A stretch of DNA of 64,000 bases from Flaviflexus massiliensis (GCF_001375495.1 NZ_LN831058.1:888768-952767); one strand, 5' to 3'; shown: positions 33,162-44,033, numbered from the stretch's first letter. A program made the numbers and translations. The notes: a model not told the origin generated them from the letters alone.

Positions 33162-35009
33162 TTACCCCTCTGACTCGATTGTGGTTTCTTCGTCTTCGTT
33201 CTCCGGGCCCTCCCAGGTCTCGTCGATATCACCAGCGACTGCGAGGTCACCGGCTACGCGAATATCACCCTCGAGCATCCAAGCTCCGTCTTCGTGAGTC
33301 CAGGTAGGTTCCGGTAGCGGATTTCCATCCTCGTCATATCCGGGGGCGGGTTTGTTCTCAGCTTCTTCGAGTGCTTGCGCATCGAAGGTGCGTTCCCACT
33401 TTCGGGTCTTGACAGGCTTGGCTGCTGCACGGTCCTCATTCATTGCCTTGACCAGGGCCCACATCATGAAGAACTCAATGAGGAAGAAGGGGAGTGCCAC
33501 GATGATGACAACCTCTTGGATGGCTGAGATCCCGGATTCGGGTGAGATCAGCAGGAGTGCGGCGGTGACGGCACCGATGCCCACGGCCCAACCAACACGA
33601 TAGATTGTCGGAGCCTTATTTTCTTCACCGGTTGAGAACATGTCCATGACCAGGGCGGCGGAGTCAATGGAGGTGATGAAGAAAATGACGATGGTCAATA
33701 GCGCGATCGTTCCGATGAGACCGTAGAGCGGATACTGTTCCAAGAGGCTGAAGAGCGCCACTTCAGTCTGTTCGTTTTCAACCACGGGCTGAGTAAGTAC
33801 CCCCGGGTTGTCCAGCTCCATTTCCAGTGCGGCGCGGCCAAACACGGAGAACCAGATCAGAATGAAGATGGTGATGAGGCTGAGCACGCCTCCGATGAAG
33901 CCGCGAATAGTGCGACCACGGGAAATGCGGGCGATAAACATGCCAACGTACGGACCCCAGCAGATCGTCCATGCCCAATAGAATGCCGTCCATTTAGACA
34001 TGAAATCTGGGTTTTCATTGTGGCTATCCACCCAGAACATAAGCTCGGGGAGCGAAGATGCGTAGATGCCGAAAGATTCAACAGTCTGCTCAATCAGGGT
34101 GAGGGTGGGGCCGGCGAGAAGAACAAAAATCATGAGCCCCGTCGCCATGACAATGTTGATATTGGACAGGAGCTTGATGCCCTTATCGAGTCCAGAGGCA
34201 ACGGACAGGCAGGCTGCAACGGTGATAAACAGGATAATCGCCAGGTGCATCCACGATGCGATGGGAACGCCCCACATGATGTTCATGCCGGCATTGATCT
34301 GGAGCACCCCGAGACCGACCGAGACGGCGATGCCGAAGGTTGTGCCGATGATGGCGAGGGCATCAATGAGCTTGCCCGGCCATTCATACACCTTCCCCTT
34401 GAGGAGCGGAGCAAAGACCGAAGAGATCCTTTCTGGCATCTTTCTCTTGTAAATGAAGTAGCCAAGTGCGAGACCGGGAAGAGCAAAGACAACCCACATG
34501 TGCGCACCAAAGTGGTAGTACGTGAACTCGAAAGATTGCTTGATCGCCTCCTCGCTCATCGACTCCATGTTGCCCCGTGGCGGATTGTAGGCGTGGTGTA
34601 GTGGCTCTGCGGCACCCCAGAACATGAGGGTGGCACCCAGGCCAGCAGCAAAGAGCATCGCGAACCACACCGGTGTCGAATACTCGGGCTCGTCGTCATC
34701 ATCACCGAGCTTCAGATTGCCATAGGAGGAGACGAAAATGCCGATGAGGAAGAGGAAGATCGCCGAGACACCACCGATGTAGAGCCAGCCGAAGTTGGCC
34801 ATAAGTGAGCTGGAGACAATGGAATACACGTTTCGTGCGCCGTCGGCAAACGCGAGCGTGCCAGCTACAAAGGCGATGATGAAACCGGCTGCCGCAAGGA
34901 AAATTAGGGGGTCGGTCTGGAGGCCAAGAAATCGTTTGCGTGGATGGCCAAGTTTATCTGGTGACGTCTCTGCCATCGTAGTATCTGAGTGATCGTCTCG
35001 AGAGTCCAT
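33162..35009 (-). CDS. BCCT-family betaine/choline/carnitine transporter
   Basis: Sodium-coupled osmolyte importer, 615 residues and 12 membrane helices. Signature regions: FWGAAEPLHHAYNPP, VSVGLGVLQINAGMNIMWG, and the Trp-rich box FYWAWTICWGPYVGMFIARI. An acidic C-terminal tail of nearly 100 residues follows the last helix (KPAPGYDEDGNPLPEP, then two near-repeats VAGDLAVAGDIDE). Long charged tails act as osmosensors in BetP, but this one is acidic, not basic. A GAAGAAGG site precedes the ATG. Probably single-gene and stress-induced. Confidence 0.93.
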   Translation of the reverse strand: MDSRDDHSDTTMAETSPDKLGHPRKRFLGLQTDPLIFLAAAGFIIAFVAGTLAFADGARNVYSIVSSSLMANFGWLYIGGVSAIFLFLIGIFVSSYGNLKLGDDDDEPEYSTPVWFAMLFAAGLGATLMFWGAAEPLHHAYNPPRGNMESMSEEAIKQSFEFTYYHFGAHMWVVFALPGLALGYFIYKRKMPERISSVFAPLLKGKVYEWPGKLIDALAIIGTTFGIAVSVGLGVLQINAGMNIMWGVPIASWMHLAIILFITVAACLSVASGLDKGIKLLSNINIVMATGLMIFVLLAGPTLTLIEQTVESFGIYASSLPELMFWVDSHNENPDFMSKWTAFYWAWTICWGPYVGMFIARISRGRTIRGFIGGVLSLITIFILIWFSVFGRAALEMELDNPGVLTQPVVENEQTEVALFSLLEQYPLYGLIGTIALLTIVIFFITSIDSAALVMDMFSTGEENKAPTIYRVGWAVGIGAVTAALLLISPESGISAIQEVVIIVALPFFLIEFFMMWALVKAMNEDRAAAKPVKTRKWERTFDAQALEEAENKPAPGYDEDGNPLPEPTWTHEDGAWMLEGDIRVAGDLAVAGDIDETWEGPENEDEETTIESEG

Positions 35010-35352
35010 GATGCCTTCTTCGTAGGTAATGGAGGGTCGGGGAACAAACGGTTACTTAGACTAGGTCAAGTCCCACCAACATTCATCCCAAACTAAGTTT
35101 GTGGATATTTGTCGCAAACCCTGTAGTTCCAATCGGGATATGCTATTAGAGACGATTATTTTCGAGAGCAGTGGCAAAGCGTATTCCCGGGATATTGGGA
35201 TGTCACCCTGTGGTCAACCAACAGCAGACGTGTTCGTAAGCTTCGGCGGAATCCGCCGATATTCTCATCTCAGCGCCAACAGGTTTCTTGGCAATGCTGT
35301 CGGGGCTCCGCTGGCCGCACTGATTTCGGGTCCTCAGTGAGCTCGATAGGGA
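35010..35352. other. upstream region of the BCCT gene
   Basis: No gene is supported. The region between the BCCT start and the 3' end of the helicase gene must hold the BCCT promoter. No clear sigma or operator motif was identified. Confidence 0.4.
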
Positions 35353-38300
35353 CTAGCCTGCCCAGTCCAAGAACTGTTCCGCCGTGAAGACAGGTTTATT
35401 CCAGGTGGCTGCCTTCTTGGCTTTGCTGGACTGAGAGCCGGCCTCGGCAACGATCAAAACATCGGTCCTCGTCTTCGTCAGGTTCTGCTGGGGCACGAGG
35501 CCGCGAGACTCAGCAATTGCGTGCAGCTCCTCTTTCGTCATCTCCCCACCAGTTGGGTGAATGACCGTACCGGAGAAGCAGATTCTCGTACCCGGAGTAA
35601 GGGTTAAGTCAATATCAACCTCGGCTGCTTCCTCAAAGTCGTCAGGAATGATCGCGACACCGAAGTGCTGTTCTGCCGCGCGGATTCTGTCAACAACCTC
35701 CCGATCGTGCTGAGTGACCCGGTCCCATGCGCCCCGCAAAAGACCCGCCAGAACCTCAGCAGGATCAGCATCCGTGTTGAGATTGCCGCCCACAACAAAT
35801 CCCGTCGGTAGCGTTGTTCCCTGCGGCCCGGTCGTGCGTGCAAGGAGAAAACCTTGACCGCCCACGATCTCACGAAAAGCAGTGCCCGTGCCAGGAAGGG
35901 ACTGACCGGAGGCACCCAGGCGAGTGGATGCATCTTTGATGGTGCGGGCTCGTTCGAGCGCCGACGGGGCGTTGAGCCTCGTCTTCTCTTCCAGGGTCAA
36001 AAGATCTAAAGGGAGATCGAGACCGAGCGGGATCGGTTCAACGATCCCGTTGCGCTTGAGCTCGAAATCAATGTCGGCCAGGTGGCGATCAATATCTGGA
36101 CCAACGGGAATCCGGCCGGCAAGAACCGAACCTAGCGCGGGCCATGCCTCCCTCAAGAGCGGGGCGAGCTGAACATCCCGCGTCTTGATCCCGTACTCGG
36201 TTCCCGCCTGATAGAGATCGCTTGTCGGATTGATGATGGTGGTGGTTTCCTCCCCATCGTCCGTCACCACCGCGATCTCGACGGGACGGGGTTTCGACCG
36301 GTCCCCGTTCGTCCCGACCGTGAGAATCGAAAGGTACGCTTCGCCCCGGGGTGCGGAGGAGGTCTTGCCGGTGGCGAGATAGCGGCGGACCCGAATGTCG
36401 GTCTTGAGGTCGCGGGGCAGAACGTCGCGCTTGAGGACCAACCCGGACAGGCTCGTGCAGCGGGAGAGCGCGACGTAGAGCTGACCGTTCGCGAAAGTGC
36501 CACCCGTCAGGTCAACGATGACGCGGTCGAGCGTCTGCCCCTGGGACTTGTGGATGGTGATCGCCCACGCGAGTTTGATTGGGAACTGGGTAAAGGAACC
36601 AATTATTTCGTGTCGCAGGGACCCGCCCTCAACAACAGGCCTTGTGACATCCCATCGGTGCTTCTCCACCCACTCTTTCCTGCCGTCACTCAGCTCCACG
36701 CGGATCCTTGGCCCGTTCTCGCCGATGTCGATCGTGAGAATCTTCCCCAGGGTGCCATTGACCCAGCGGCCGCCCTGATCGTTGTTGAGCATCATGATCT
36801 GAGCGCCCACTGCGAGGGCGAGCGAGATTTCGGTGGGGAATTCGAAACCATCGGTTTCCCCAGTCACAAGTGCTTCGAAGTGATGAATCGGTCCGGGTAG
36901 GAGCTCGAGGAACTGGCGGTTGCGGGCGGTGACGATCCGGTTTGTTGTTGCGAGGGTGAGCCAGAATTCTTCGTTTGGGGGATGGAAGTCCGGATCGGTC
37001 CTGGTGTTGAGTTCTGCTCGCGCTTCCTCCAAAAGCTCTCCCTCACGAACGGCATTGAGGAGACTTACTAGATTGTCGTCGCCCTGCTGGCGGAAGACAG
37101 TGCTGAGCTCGACAACGGGGAATGTTGCTGGATCAAACGAACGAGCCGAGAAGAAGAACGGGGTCCCGTACGTGTCAGCAATCCACTGCGCTTCCGTATC
37201 CTGCACGACTGGTGGTAGCTGAAACAGGTCGCCGACCAGGACCAGCTGAACCCCGCCGAAGGTGTTCCCCTGGCCGGGGGCCAAAGCGCTCCAGAGCAGC
37301 ACTGAGGGCGTCGAACAGGTCCGCGCCCACCATGGATGCCTCATCAATAATCAAGGTGTCGAGGCTGGAAATTGCTCTGATAAATCTGGACGGATAATAG
37401 CTTTTGCTCCGCACGTAGTCTTCATTCACCCCGATGGGGAAGGAAAAGAGGCGGTGGATCGTGTAACCGTCAACATTGAGGGCGGCGATTCCCGTGGGGG
37501 CAACCGTAATTGTGTTCCGGTTCGAATTCTCCACGAACTGACGAATAACAGTGGACTTACCCGTACCGGCCTTACCCGTGAGGAAGAGGTGGCGCCCCTC
37601 GTGCAGGTGATCGAGCGCTTCCCGAAACTCGTCTGTTAGGACCAGTGAGGGGCGGCTTATTGGAGAGGGACGCCCCGTTCCCCCCTCGGGGTGATGATTG
37701 TTGGTGGTGTCGCTAATCGTGAAGGGCTGGACGGTTTCTCGAAGGTTCTTGCCGTGACTAGGTGGGACCGGTGCCCACAGGGCATGCGATGCTGCCAGTG
37801 GTGAGGCCGTGCCGCGGGTTTCATCCACCTGGAGGAAATGCTCAAGCATTGATGCCGTGGCGTATGCCTGATCGAGAGTTGACTGGGGATTGGGAATGCG
37901 TAGCCCAAGAGTCCGGCAGCAGTCAGCCAGGCGCCTGCGGACAAGATCGGGAAGATAGTGCTTGCTTCCAGTCAGGGTGCACCACGTTCGAGAGCTTGGA
38001 GGTGGTAACCGTGCTCGCGCAAACTCTGCCTCAAGGAACTCATTCGTGAATTCGGCATTGTGAGTGACAACAACGAGGCCGGATACGATCCGATGGAGGA
38101 GCTGTGCGAGGTCGGTGAAGCGGGGAGCGTCCGCCACATCCTCGTCCGTGAGCCCGTGGAATTTCGTTGCCGCCATCTCCCGCAATGGGTTGACCGTCGA
38201 GTTCCAATGGTCGAGGGGGCGGCCTCTCGCATCCAAAAAGACGGCCGCTATCTCAACAATCCGATCCTCACCCGCAGACAGTCCCGTCGTGGCGAGTGAG

Positions 38301-38425
38301 ATCGAAACGAAACGGCGCAGATCCTCGGTTTCTTTCGGGTCCGTCAACCCACGATCGAGTAGTTGGTGTGCAGGATCGACAAAAACCACGGGGCACCTTC
38401 GAACGATGGGGCGGGACCCCACCAT
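35353..38425 (-). pseudogene. Pif1/RecD-like helicase with degenerate exonuclease and BRCT domains, frameshifted
   Basis: Large multidomain protein. Residues 35-200 resemble a DnaQ-type exonuclease, but its acidic residues are lost (FVSISLATTGL for DxE, HNAEFTNEFL for HNAxFD). A Pif1-type superfamily-1 helicase follows: Walker A LTGKAGTGKST, Walker B LIIDEASMVGADL, GDLFQLPPV, TIHKSQGQTLDRVIVDL and YVALSRCTSLSGL. A second exonuclease-like fold (GPDIDRHLADIDFELKRNG) and a C-terminal BRCT domain (RICFSGTVIHPTGGEMTKEE) end it. At 37276-37280 a run of five G (C on the coding strand) is one base too long, splitting the gene into 37175-38425 and 35353-37347 frames. This is recent decay or a homopolymer error. 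Confidence 0.85.
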
Positions 38426-38536
38426 TATCTCAACCCGCGCGGCGCAATGTGATCAAAGCAAATCAGCGGTGGACAAGGTCCGGTTCTGTTGATGACTTAT
38501 CGAGGGGGTGACGATGTGTGGGGAAGGCTTCGTCTT

Positions 38537-40021
38537 CTATTCGGCCACGAGCTCCGTGACGTCAATGTCCTGCTTAGGTTTGGTGACAAAGAAGGACAGG
38601 ACAAGGGCCACGCAGGCAGTGAGCGCCGAGGCGAAGAATGCCGAGTTCGCACCATCAGCCTGAGCAACGACCTCATTTGCACCATTTGCCAGTGATTCGG
38701 CGGTCACGGTATCGAAGATCGAGATCATGACAGCGGTTCCCGCGGCACCGGCAAGCTGCTGCAGGGTGTTGAGGATGGCGGAGCCATGGCTGTACAGGGT
38801 GCGCGGCACCGAGCTGAGTGCGGTTGTCATGAGCGGGGTAAAGAGCAGGCCGAGTCCGCCCGAGAAGATGACATGCAGGGCGATGATGAAACCGCGTGAG
38901 GTGTTCTCGTCGACTGTTGCGAACGCGAACAGGGTTCCGACGGAGAGGATCATGCCGGGGATGATGAGCGGCCGGGGTCCCACACGGTCGTAGATTCTGC
39001 CCACGAACGGGGAAATGAAGCCCTCAAACAGCCCGCCGGGCAGAAGCACCAATCCGGATGTTAGTGCGGTGACGAGCAGGGAGCCCTGCAAGTACAGCGG
39101 CAGCGTGTTGAGGACGCCGAGCATAGCTCCAAACAGGAACAGAAGAACCAGAATGGATAGCGTGTAGTTCCTGTAGCGGAGGGGACGCAGATCGAGCAGG
39201 GCACGATCGGTTCTACCCAGGGCAATCTGACGCCACACGAACAGTGCCAGGCTGATCAAACCGGTAATAAACAGGACGATCGCGAGCTCAGCGGTAGGCC
39301 CTCCGATTCGGATTGCTCCGATCGAGGAGACGCCAAAGATGAGGCCACCGAAGGCGAGAGCCGAAAGAATGACCGAAAGGAAATCGAGGGGTGCCTTCTT
39401 TGTCTCGCCAACGTTCGTCAGCCACATGATCCCGACGAGCGCCGCAAGAAAAACGAGAGGCACCATGACCCAGAAGATACCGTGCCACGTGGTGAAGTTA
39501 AGAACGAAGCCAGCAACGGAGGGTCCGAGAGCGGGAGCCACGGCCATGACCACTGAGATGAGGCCCATGACGCTGCCGCGAATCTCGATCGGAACCACCG
39601 TCATCGTCACCGTCATGAGTAGCGGCATGATGATCGCCGTCCCCACGGCCTGAGCCACCCGGGCAAGTAGCATGATGATGAAGGTGGGGGCGATGGCAGC
39701 GATGATTGTGCCGACCAGGAATATCACCGTGGCAAAAATAAAAACGGACCTGGTGCTGAACCGTTCTAGGATCCAGCCCGTTGCCGGCATCACCACCGCC
39801 ATGGTCAACATGAATCCGGTCAGCAGCCACTGCGCGGTGGTGGCCGTGATGTCGTAATCGTCCATGATCGACGGCAGAGCAACCGCGAGGGTTGTCTCGT
39901 TCAACATCATGACGAATGCCGCGAACACCAGGACGAAAAGAATGACCTTGATCGGTACGGTTCCCGTCCCCTCGTCGCTGCGGTCCGAGGAGTGATTCGG
40001 TGAGACGTGCTCGTGTGCCAT
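38537..40021 (-). CDS. MFS drug transporter, DHA2 (14-helix, EmrB/LfrA-like)
   Basis: 494 residues, 14 predicted membrane helices. Typical motifs: NETTLAVALPSIMDDYDIT in helix 1, TAQWLLTGFMLTMAVVMP, and motif C region VMAVAPALGPSVAGFVL. Members export drugs, dyes or antiseptics with the proton gradient. The ATG at 40021 (MAHEHVSPNHSSDR) is chosen because upstream in-frame residues read as non-coding sequence; its ribosome site is weak. No TetR/MarR regulator is adjacent. Confidence 0.9.
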   Translation of the reverse strand: MAHEHVSPNHSSDRSDEGTGTVPIKVILFVLVFAAFVMMLNETTLAVALPSIMDDYDITATTAQWLLTGFMLTMAVVMPATGWILERFSTRSVFIFATVIFLVGTIIAAIAPTFIIMLLARVAQAVGTAIIMPLLMTVTMTVVPIEIRGSVMGLISVVMAVAPALGPSVAGFVLNFTTWHGIFWVMVPLVFLAALVGIMWLTNVGETKKAPLDFLSVILSALAFGGLIFGVSSIGAIRIGGPTAELAIVLFITGLISLALFVWRQIALGRTDRALLDLRPLRYRNYTLSILVLLFLFGAMLGVLNTLPLYLQGSLLVTALTSGLVLLPGGLFEGFISPFVGRIYDRVGPRPLIIPGMILSVGTLFAFATVDENTSRGFIIALHVIFSGGLGLLFTPLMTTALSSVPRTLYSHGSAILNTLQQLAGAAGTAVMISIFDTVTAESLANGANEVVAQADGANSAFFASALTACVALVLSFFVTKPKQDIDVTELVAE

Positions 40022-40293
40022 GAAAGCGTTCCAGTCGTGAAGATACTGCCCCGAGCGGGGAGGCCAATCCGATAGGCGGACTCGTGCCAGCATAGGGCAA
40101 TAAATCCGCGGTAAAAACAAACTGTGACACATCTGCGAATGCCAATCATTCAGATCTCTCACAGCAAGACGGAGACGTGAGATGAGGTGTGCAAGGAGGT
40201 GGAAACCATCCACGATGCTGATGGTGGGATAGGGGTCTGCTTGAGTACGTGCCGCGATAGGCTCGCATCGACAGTCTGCTTGGGGGAGTGAAC

Positions 40294-41385
40294 ATGTGGT
40301 CATTGGAAAACCGGGAAACAGGCAAAGCGTGGACCGGCAGGGCGGATGGTGCGGTGCTTTACACCTCCTCGGGAAAGGCCGAGCGAGCCAAGGAGTCTTC
40401 CAGCAATGAGGATGCTGAAGCGAAACTCGTCAGTGATGTGTGGGCCAAGCTCAAGGCAGGGTTCGTTGCTCGCAGGGCTGATGGTGTGTGGCTGGCGCAT
40501 GCAGGAAAGGGGCACGCTTGGCTCGGAAGCAGCCCCATTGCCTCCGCTGAGGAGGATGACAGTTTCTATGCAATACTTTCCCGTCAGGGCCGCAACATTC
40601 TCGTGTACGCCCAAGAAAACTGTGACCTTTCGGAGTTTGTTGATCTTCCCGGGGAGCGAATGGTGCGGAGCATCGCCTACGTTAACGGGCTCGTACTTGC
40701 CAACATGGACGGTCAGATTCACTCAATTGATCCGCAAACCGGCACCTCAAAGGAGCTAACCACCGTTGAATTCAACCTGGGTGGCTCCCTCGAAGTGCGG
40801 GGATCTCTTGCGTGCTGGCACGACGGAACACGCTGCATAGTCCAGGACTTCAACACGGGAGAAACAGTGTGGAGCAGAGAGCTCGTTGCAGGTATGTGGG
40901 AGGGACACACTCCTATGCTCGCACTTGACCTGGGCACCGATCGGGTTGCCTACTGCGTGAGTGAAAACGAGATCATTGTTGAGAACTTTGCAGGTGGCCA
41001 GCAGGTCATCGTCAAGACCGAACCGGAGCTGACCGAGAATCTATGGCTGACCGGGGAGGGCACACTGTGGTCGCACGGCCCATATTCGCCGATCCGACGG
41101 TACGACCTCGAAACGGGAACAGAAGGCTGGGCCCAAGAAAGTGACGAGAACGTGGCGCTCGACTTCGATCGTGAAAGAAGCCGGCTCTCGATTGTTCAAG
41201 GCTCCCACGCCCGCATGATCATTCCCTATAACCTCGTTGAGCAGGATTCTCTTGAGCTCGAGTACGTGGTTCACACGGCCGGAGTGGCCTTCACGAGAAA
41301 TGGGCTCGCAGTTCTCACTGACCGCGGCAGTGTCGGTTGGTATCCCCTTCAGGAACAGGCAGAGAATCGGGAAGATTCAAAGTAG
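40294..41385 (+). CDS. WGR-like domain plus beta-propeller protein
   Basis: 363 residues. Residues 1-58 resemble a WGR domain: MWSLENRETGKAWTGRADGA, then YTSSGKAERAKES and DVWAKLKAGFV, comparable to the KFWE…GRIGTxGQT…L…KL…GY pattern of PARP-associated WGR modules. The remainder has repeated short beta blades (QIHSIDPQTGTSKEL, CIVQDFNTGETVWSREL, RYDLETGTEGWAQ) typical of PQQ/WD-like propellers. No signal peptide, so it is cytoplasmic. The ATG at 40294 has GGGGGAG upstream. Function is unknown; nucleic-acid binding is inferred only from the WGR similarity. Confidence 0.65.
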   Translation: MWSLENRETGKAWTGRADGAVLYTSSGKAERAKESSSNEDAEAKLVSDVWAKLKAGFVARRADGVWLAHAGKGHAWLGSSPIASAEEDDSFYAILSRQGRNILVYAQENCDLSEFVDLPGERMVRSIAYVNGLVLANMDGQIHSIDPQTGTSKELTTVEFNLGGSLEVRGSLACWHDGTRCIVQDFNTGETVWSRELVAGMWEGHTPMLALDLGTDRVAYCVSENEIIVENFAGGQQVIVKTEPELTENLWLTGEGTLWSHGPYSPIRRYDLETGTEGWAQESDENVALDFDRERSRLSIVQGSHARMIIPYNLVEQDSLELEYVVHTAGVAFTRNGLAVLTDRGSVGWYPLQEQAENREDSK

Positions 41386-41524
41386 GCGAACTGAGGCAGG
41401 TACGGATGGCTTGTGCTGACTTCGGGAGGTAGATGGGTCTTCCCTAGGTATATGGGCCCACGTTCGGTTGCGTATTTTCGGTCAAAATCACAGGTGAACC
41501 ACCCCTTGAGAGAATGCGATACTC

Positions 41525-42181
41525 ATGCGACTGCTGCGCCGCCTTGCCATCCTTACGACCGCCACTCTGATGCTCACCGCTTGCCAGAGTGACACCTCCG
41601 ACTCCTTCATCTCCGAATACGAAGGCCTCAACGGTGTCGTGTCCGAGGGAGGGGAGTACATGGAGGTCAGCATTCCCGAGGATCACAGGTTCTTGCCAGC
41701 CACCGAAGAACAGGTACGTGAATTACTTGATGACGGGGATGGGGCAATCTATTTTGGATTCCCGGAGTGTCCGTGGTGCCGCAATGCTGTATCGCCTCTG
41801 ACCGAAGCTGCCGCTGCCGTCAACCTTGACCAGATCCATTACGTCAACGTCTCAGAGATCAGAGACCAGAAGTCGGTTGACGATGATGGGGAGGTCGTGA
41901 CCGAAGAAGAAGGAACCGACTACTACGAGTTCCTCCTCGATGAGCTCGGCGATCACGCTCCCGAATATCCGGGCATGGAGGGGAGCGGCGAACGTAGGAT
42001 CCTGGTTCCACTCGTTGCCGTGGTTGTCGATGGCGAGGTGGTGTCCAATCACCTGGGAACCGTGGAAAGCCAAACTGATCCGTCAATCCCGTTAGATGGT
42101 CTGCAAAGGCAGGAGCTCATCGGTATCTACTCCGCCATGTTTGAAGAGATTCCGGGGTGTGGACCTACCTACTGCGAATAG
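41525..42181 (+). CDS. thioredoxin-fold lipoprotein
   Basis: 218 residues. A lipoprotein signal peptide ends at the lipobox LMLTAC (Cys20). The exported domain carries a redox-active CPWC motif at residues 82-85 (YFGFPECPWCRNAVSP), and the C-terminus has two more cysteines (GCGPTYCE). It is thus a membrane-anchored thiol-disulfide or thioredoxin-like protein of the cell envelope. Partner and direction of reaction are unknown. Confidence 0.85.
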   Translation: MRLLRRLAILTTATLMLTACQSDTSDSFISEYEGLNGVVSEGGEYMEVSIPEDHRFLPATEEQVRELLDDGDGAIYFGFPECPWCRNAVSPLTEAAAAVNLDQIHYVNVSEIRDQKSVDDDGEVVTEEEGTDYYEFLLDELGDHAPEYPGMEGSGERRILVPLVAVVVDGEVVSNHLGTVESQTDPSIPLDGLQRQELIGIYSAMFEEIPGCGPTYCE

Positions 42182-42585
42182 GGACAGTCGCAAGCCACTT
42201 TCGCCTACTGCGCTCTGAATGCTCCTGCGGCCACGACTGCGTGCCCCCTTTTTTGCTTGCTTTTTCTGATTTGAGTACCTGGTACTCGTCTCTTTTTCGC
42301 GCCTATGAGTCGCTGCAATGCCGCAGTCGTCATCGCCCCGACCGGATTGGAAGAAGAGCAATGTGCGTAGCGTCGAAATGGTCACCGAACGCATTGGTTT
42401 CTTGACGATCTGCATTCCAAAAAACAAGCCCGGTACTAGCTACTTAGGGCATAACTCAAGGCTTGGGAAATATGAGTTAATTGTCCGGTTTCCTTTGATG
42501 GGACTTTGTTTCATAGAGAGAAATAAGGTGGGTTTTCGGCCTAGAATGTTGGGGACACATCAACAAACTCAACGAGGAGTCCCAC
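42182..42585. promoter_or_regulatory. upstream region of the malic enzyme gene with an inverted repeat
   Basis: No gene is seen in this 400-bp region. A perfect 7-bp dyad, TAACTCA (42452-42458) and TGAGTTA (42473-42479) with 14 bases between, lies about 110 bp before the ATG and could be an operator. A TAGAAT hexamer at 42542-42547 may be the -10 element. Both are unproven. Confidence 0.4.
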
Positions 42586-44022
42586 ATGGTTGCACCCAGT
42601 CCCGGCTATTCAATTACCTTTCGAGTCGAGACCCCAGCGTCCTTTTCCGCAAGCTCAGATTTAACCGCAGCGATTGGTGAAACGGGGGCAGCCATCACCG
42701 GACTTGACGTCGTCGGATCTGGTGACAACTCCATGATTATCGACGTCTCCGCCAACACCCGCGGACTGCGCCACGTGGAAAAGATCAGGGAGAAGGTCAA
42801 CAGCCTGGCAGGGACTCGGGTGCGCAGAATTTCCGATCGCACCTTCGTGATTCACAACCGGGGCAAGCTCGAAATCTCCCCGCGCATCGAACTGCGCAAT
42901 AGGGAAGACCTTTCCCGCGCATACACTCCCGGAGTTGCTCGAGTCTGCCTCGCGATCGCGGAAGACAAGGACAATGCTCGACGCTTCACGATGAAGGCAA
43001 ACACGGTTGCTGTCGTCACGGATGGAACCGCGGTCCTCGGGCTCGGAGACATTGGTCCGGAGGCGGCTCTTCCGGTCATGGAGGGGAAGGCAATTCTTTT
43101 CAAGAAGTTCGGCAATGTCGATGCCTGGCCGGTCGCCCTCGACACGAGGGACACCGAGGAGATCATTAGCATCTGCAAGGCGCTCGCACCCGCCTACGGT
43201 GGCATCAACCTTGAGGACATTTCAGCACCGCGCTGCTTCGAAATTGAACGCCGGCTCCGCGAAGAACTCGACATTCCGGTATTCCATGACGACCAGCACG
43301 GCACCGCCATCGTCACCCTGGCAGCACTCGTTAACGCTCTCAAGGTCGTGAAGAAGGACATCTCCGACGTTCGCGTTGTCGTCTCCGGAGTGGGTGCAGC
43401 CGGCTATGCCATCATCCGTCTCCTCATGGCTTCCGGAGTCCGAAACATTCTTGCTGCTGGTCGCAACGGTGTCATCGAGCGCGGCTCCACCCATGCCGAT
43501 GAGCACCGCAACTGGCTGGCTAACAACACGAACGAAGAAGGCTTCAGTGGCAGCCTCAAGGAGGCTGTCGTCGGTGCGGATGTTTTCATTGGAGTCTCGG
43601 CCCCCAATGTTCTGGATGGTGAGGATATTCAGAACATGAACAAGGATGCGATCGTGTTTGCGATGGCGAATCCAGATCCCGAAGTGGATCCCGAAGTGGC
43701 ATCCGAATACGCCGCCGTGGTTGCGACCGGCCGGTCGGACTTCCCGAACCAGATCAACAACGTTCTCGTCTTCCCCGGATTCTTCCGCGGGTTGCTCGAT
43801 GCGCAGGCGACCGGCGTGACCGATGAAATGATGGTGGCAGCAGCCGATGCCATTGCTGGCACCATCACCGACAGTGAACTTAATCCTGGATTCCTCATTC
43901 CCTCCGTGTTCGATCCGAGGGTCTTGCCGGCCGTGTCGAAGGCTGTTGAGGAGGCCGCCCGCAAGAGCGGACTCGTGAAGAATATCGACATGGATGGTGA
44001 CGTCATCACCGCCGAAGGCTAG
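42586..44022 (+). CDS. malic enzyme (NAD(P)-dependent, ACT-domain type)
   Basis: Oxidative decarboxylation of malate to pyruvate, 478 residues. Residues 8-90 form an ACT-like regulatory domain ([20 protein letters not shown]). The malic N-domain follows with [36 protein letters not shown] and [12 protein letters not shown] (metal-binding acids). The NAD domain has [16 protein letters not shown] and [19 protein letters not shown] site lies before the ATG. The gene is followed by a GC-rich hairpin at 44034. It links C4 acids to pyruvate and NAD(P)H. Confidence 0.94.
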   Translation: MVAPSPGYSITFRVETPASFSASSDLTAAIGETGAAITGLDVVGSGDNSMIIDVSANTRGLRHVEKIREKVNSLAGTRVRRISDRTFVIHNRGKLEISPRIELRNREDLSRAYTPGVARVCLAIAEDKDNARRFTMKANTVAVVTDGTAVLGLGDIGPEAALPVMEGKAILFKKFGNVDAWPVALDTRDTEEIISICKALAPAYGGINLEDISAPRCFEIERRLREELDIPVFHDDQHGTAIVTLAALVNALKVVKKDISDVRVVVSGVGAAGYAIIRLLMASGVRNILAAGRNGVIERGSTHADEHRNWLANNTNEEGFSGSLKEAVVGADVFIGVSAPNVLDGEDIQNMNKDAIVFAMANPDPEVDPEVASEYAAVVATGRSDFPNQINNVLVFPGFFRGLLDAQATGVTDEMMVAAADAIAGTITDSELNPGFLIPSVFDPRVLPAVSKAVEEAARKSGLVKNIDMDGDVITAEG

Positions 44023-44033
44023 GCCAGCAATTG

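Noticed and set aside
34020-34601. Plus-strand open frame opposite the BCCT gene
   Set aside because: Composition is that of an antisense reading of membrane helices; no start signal.
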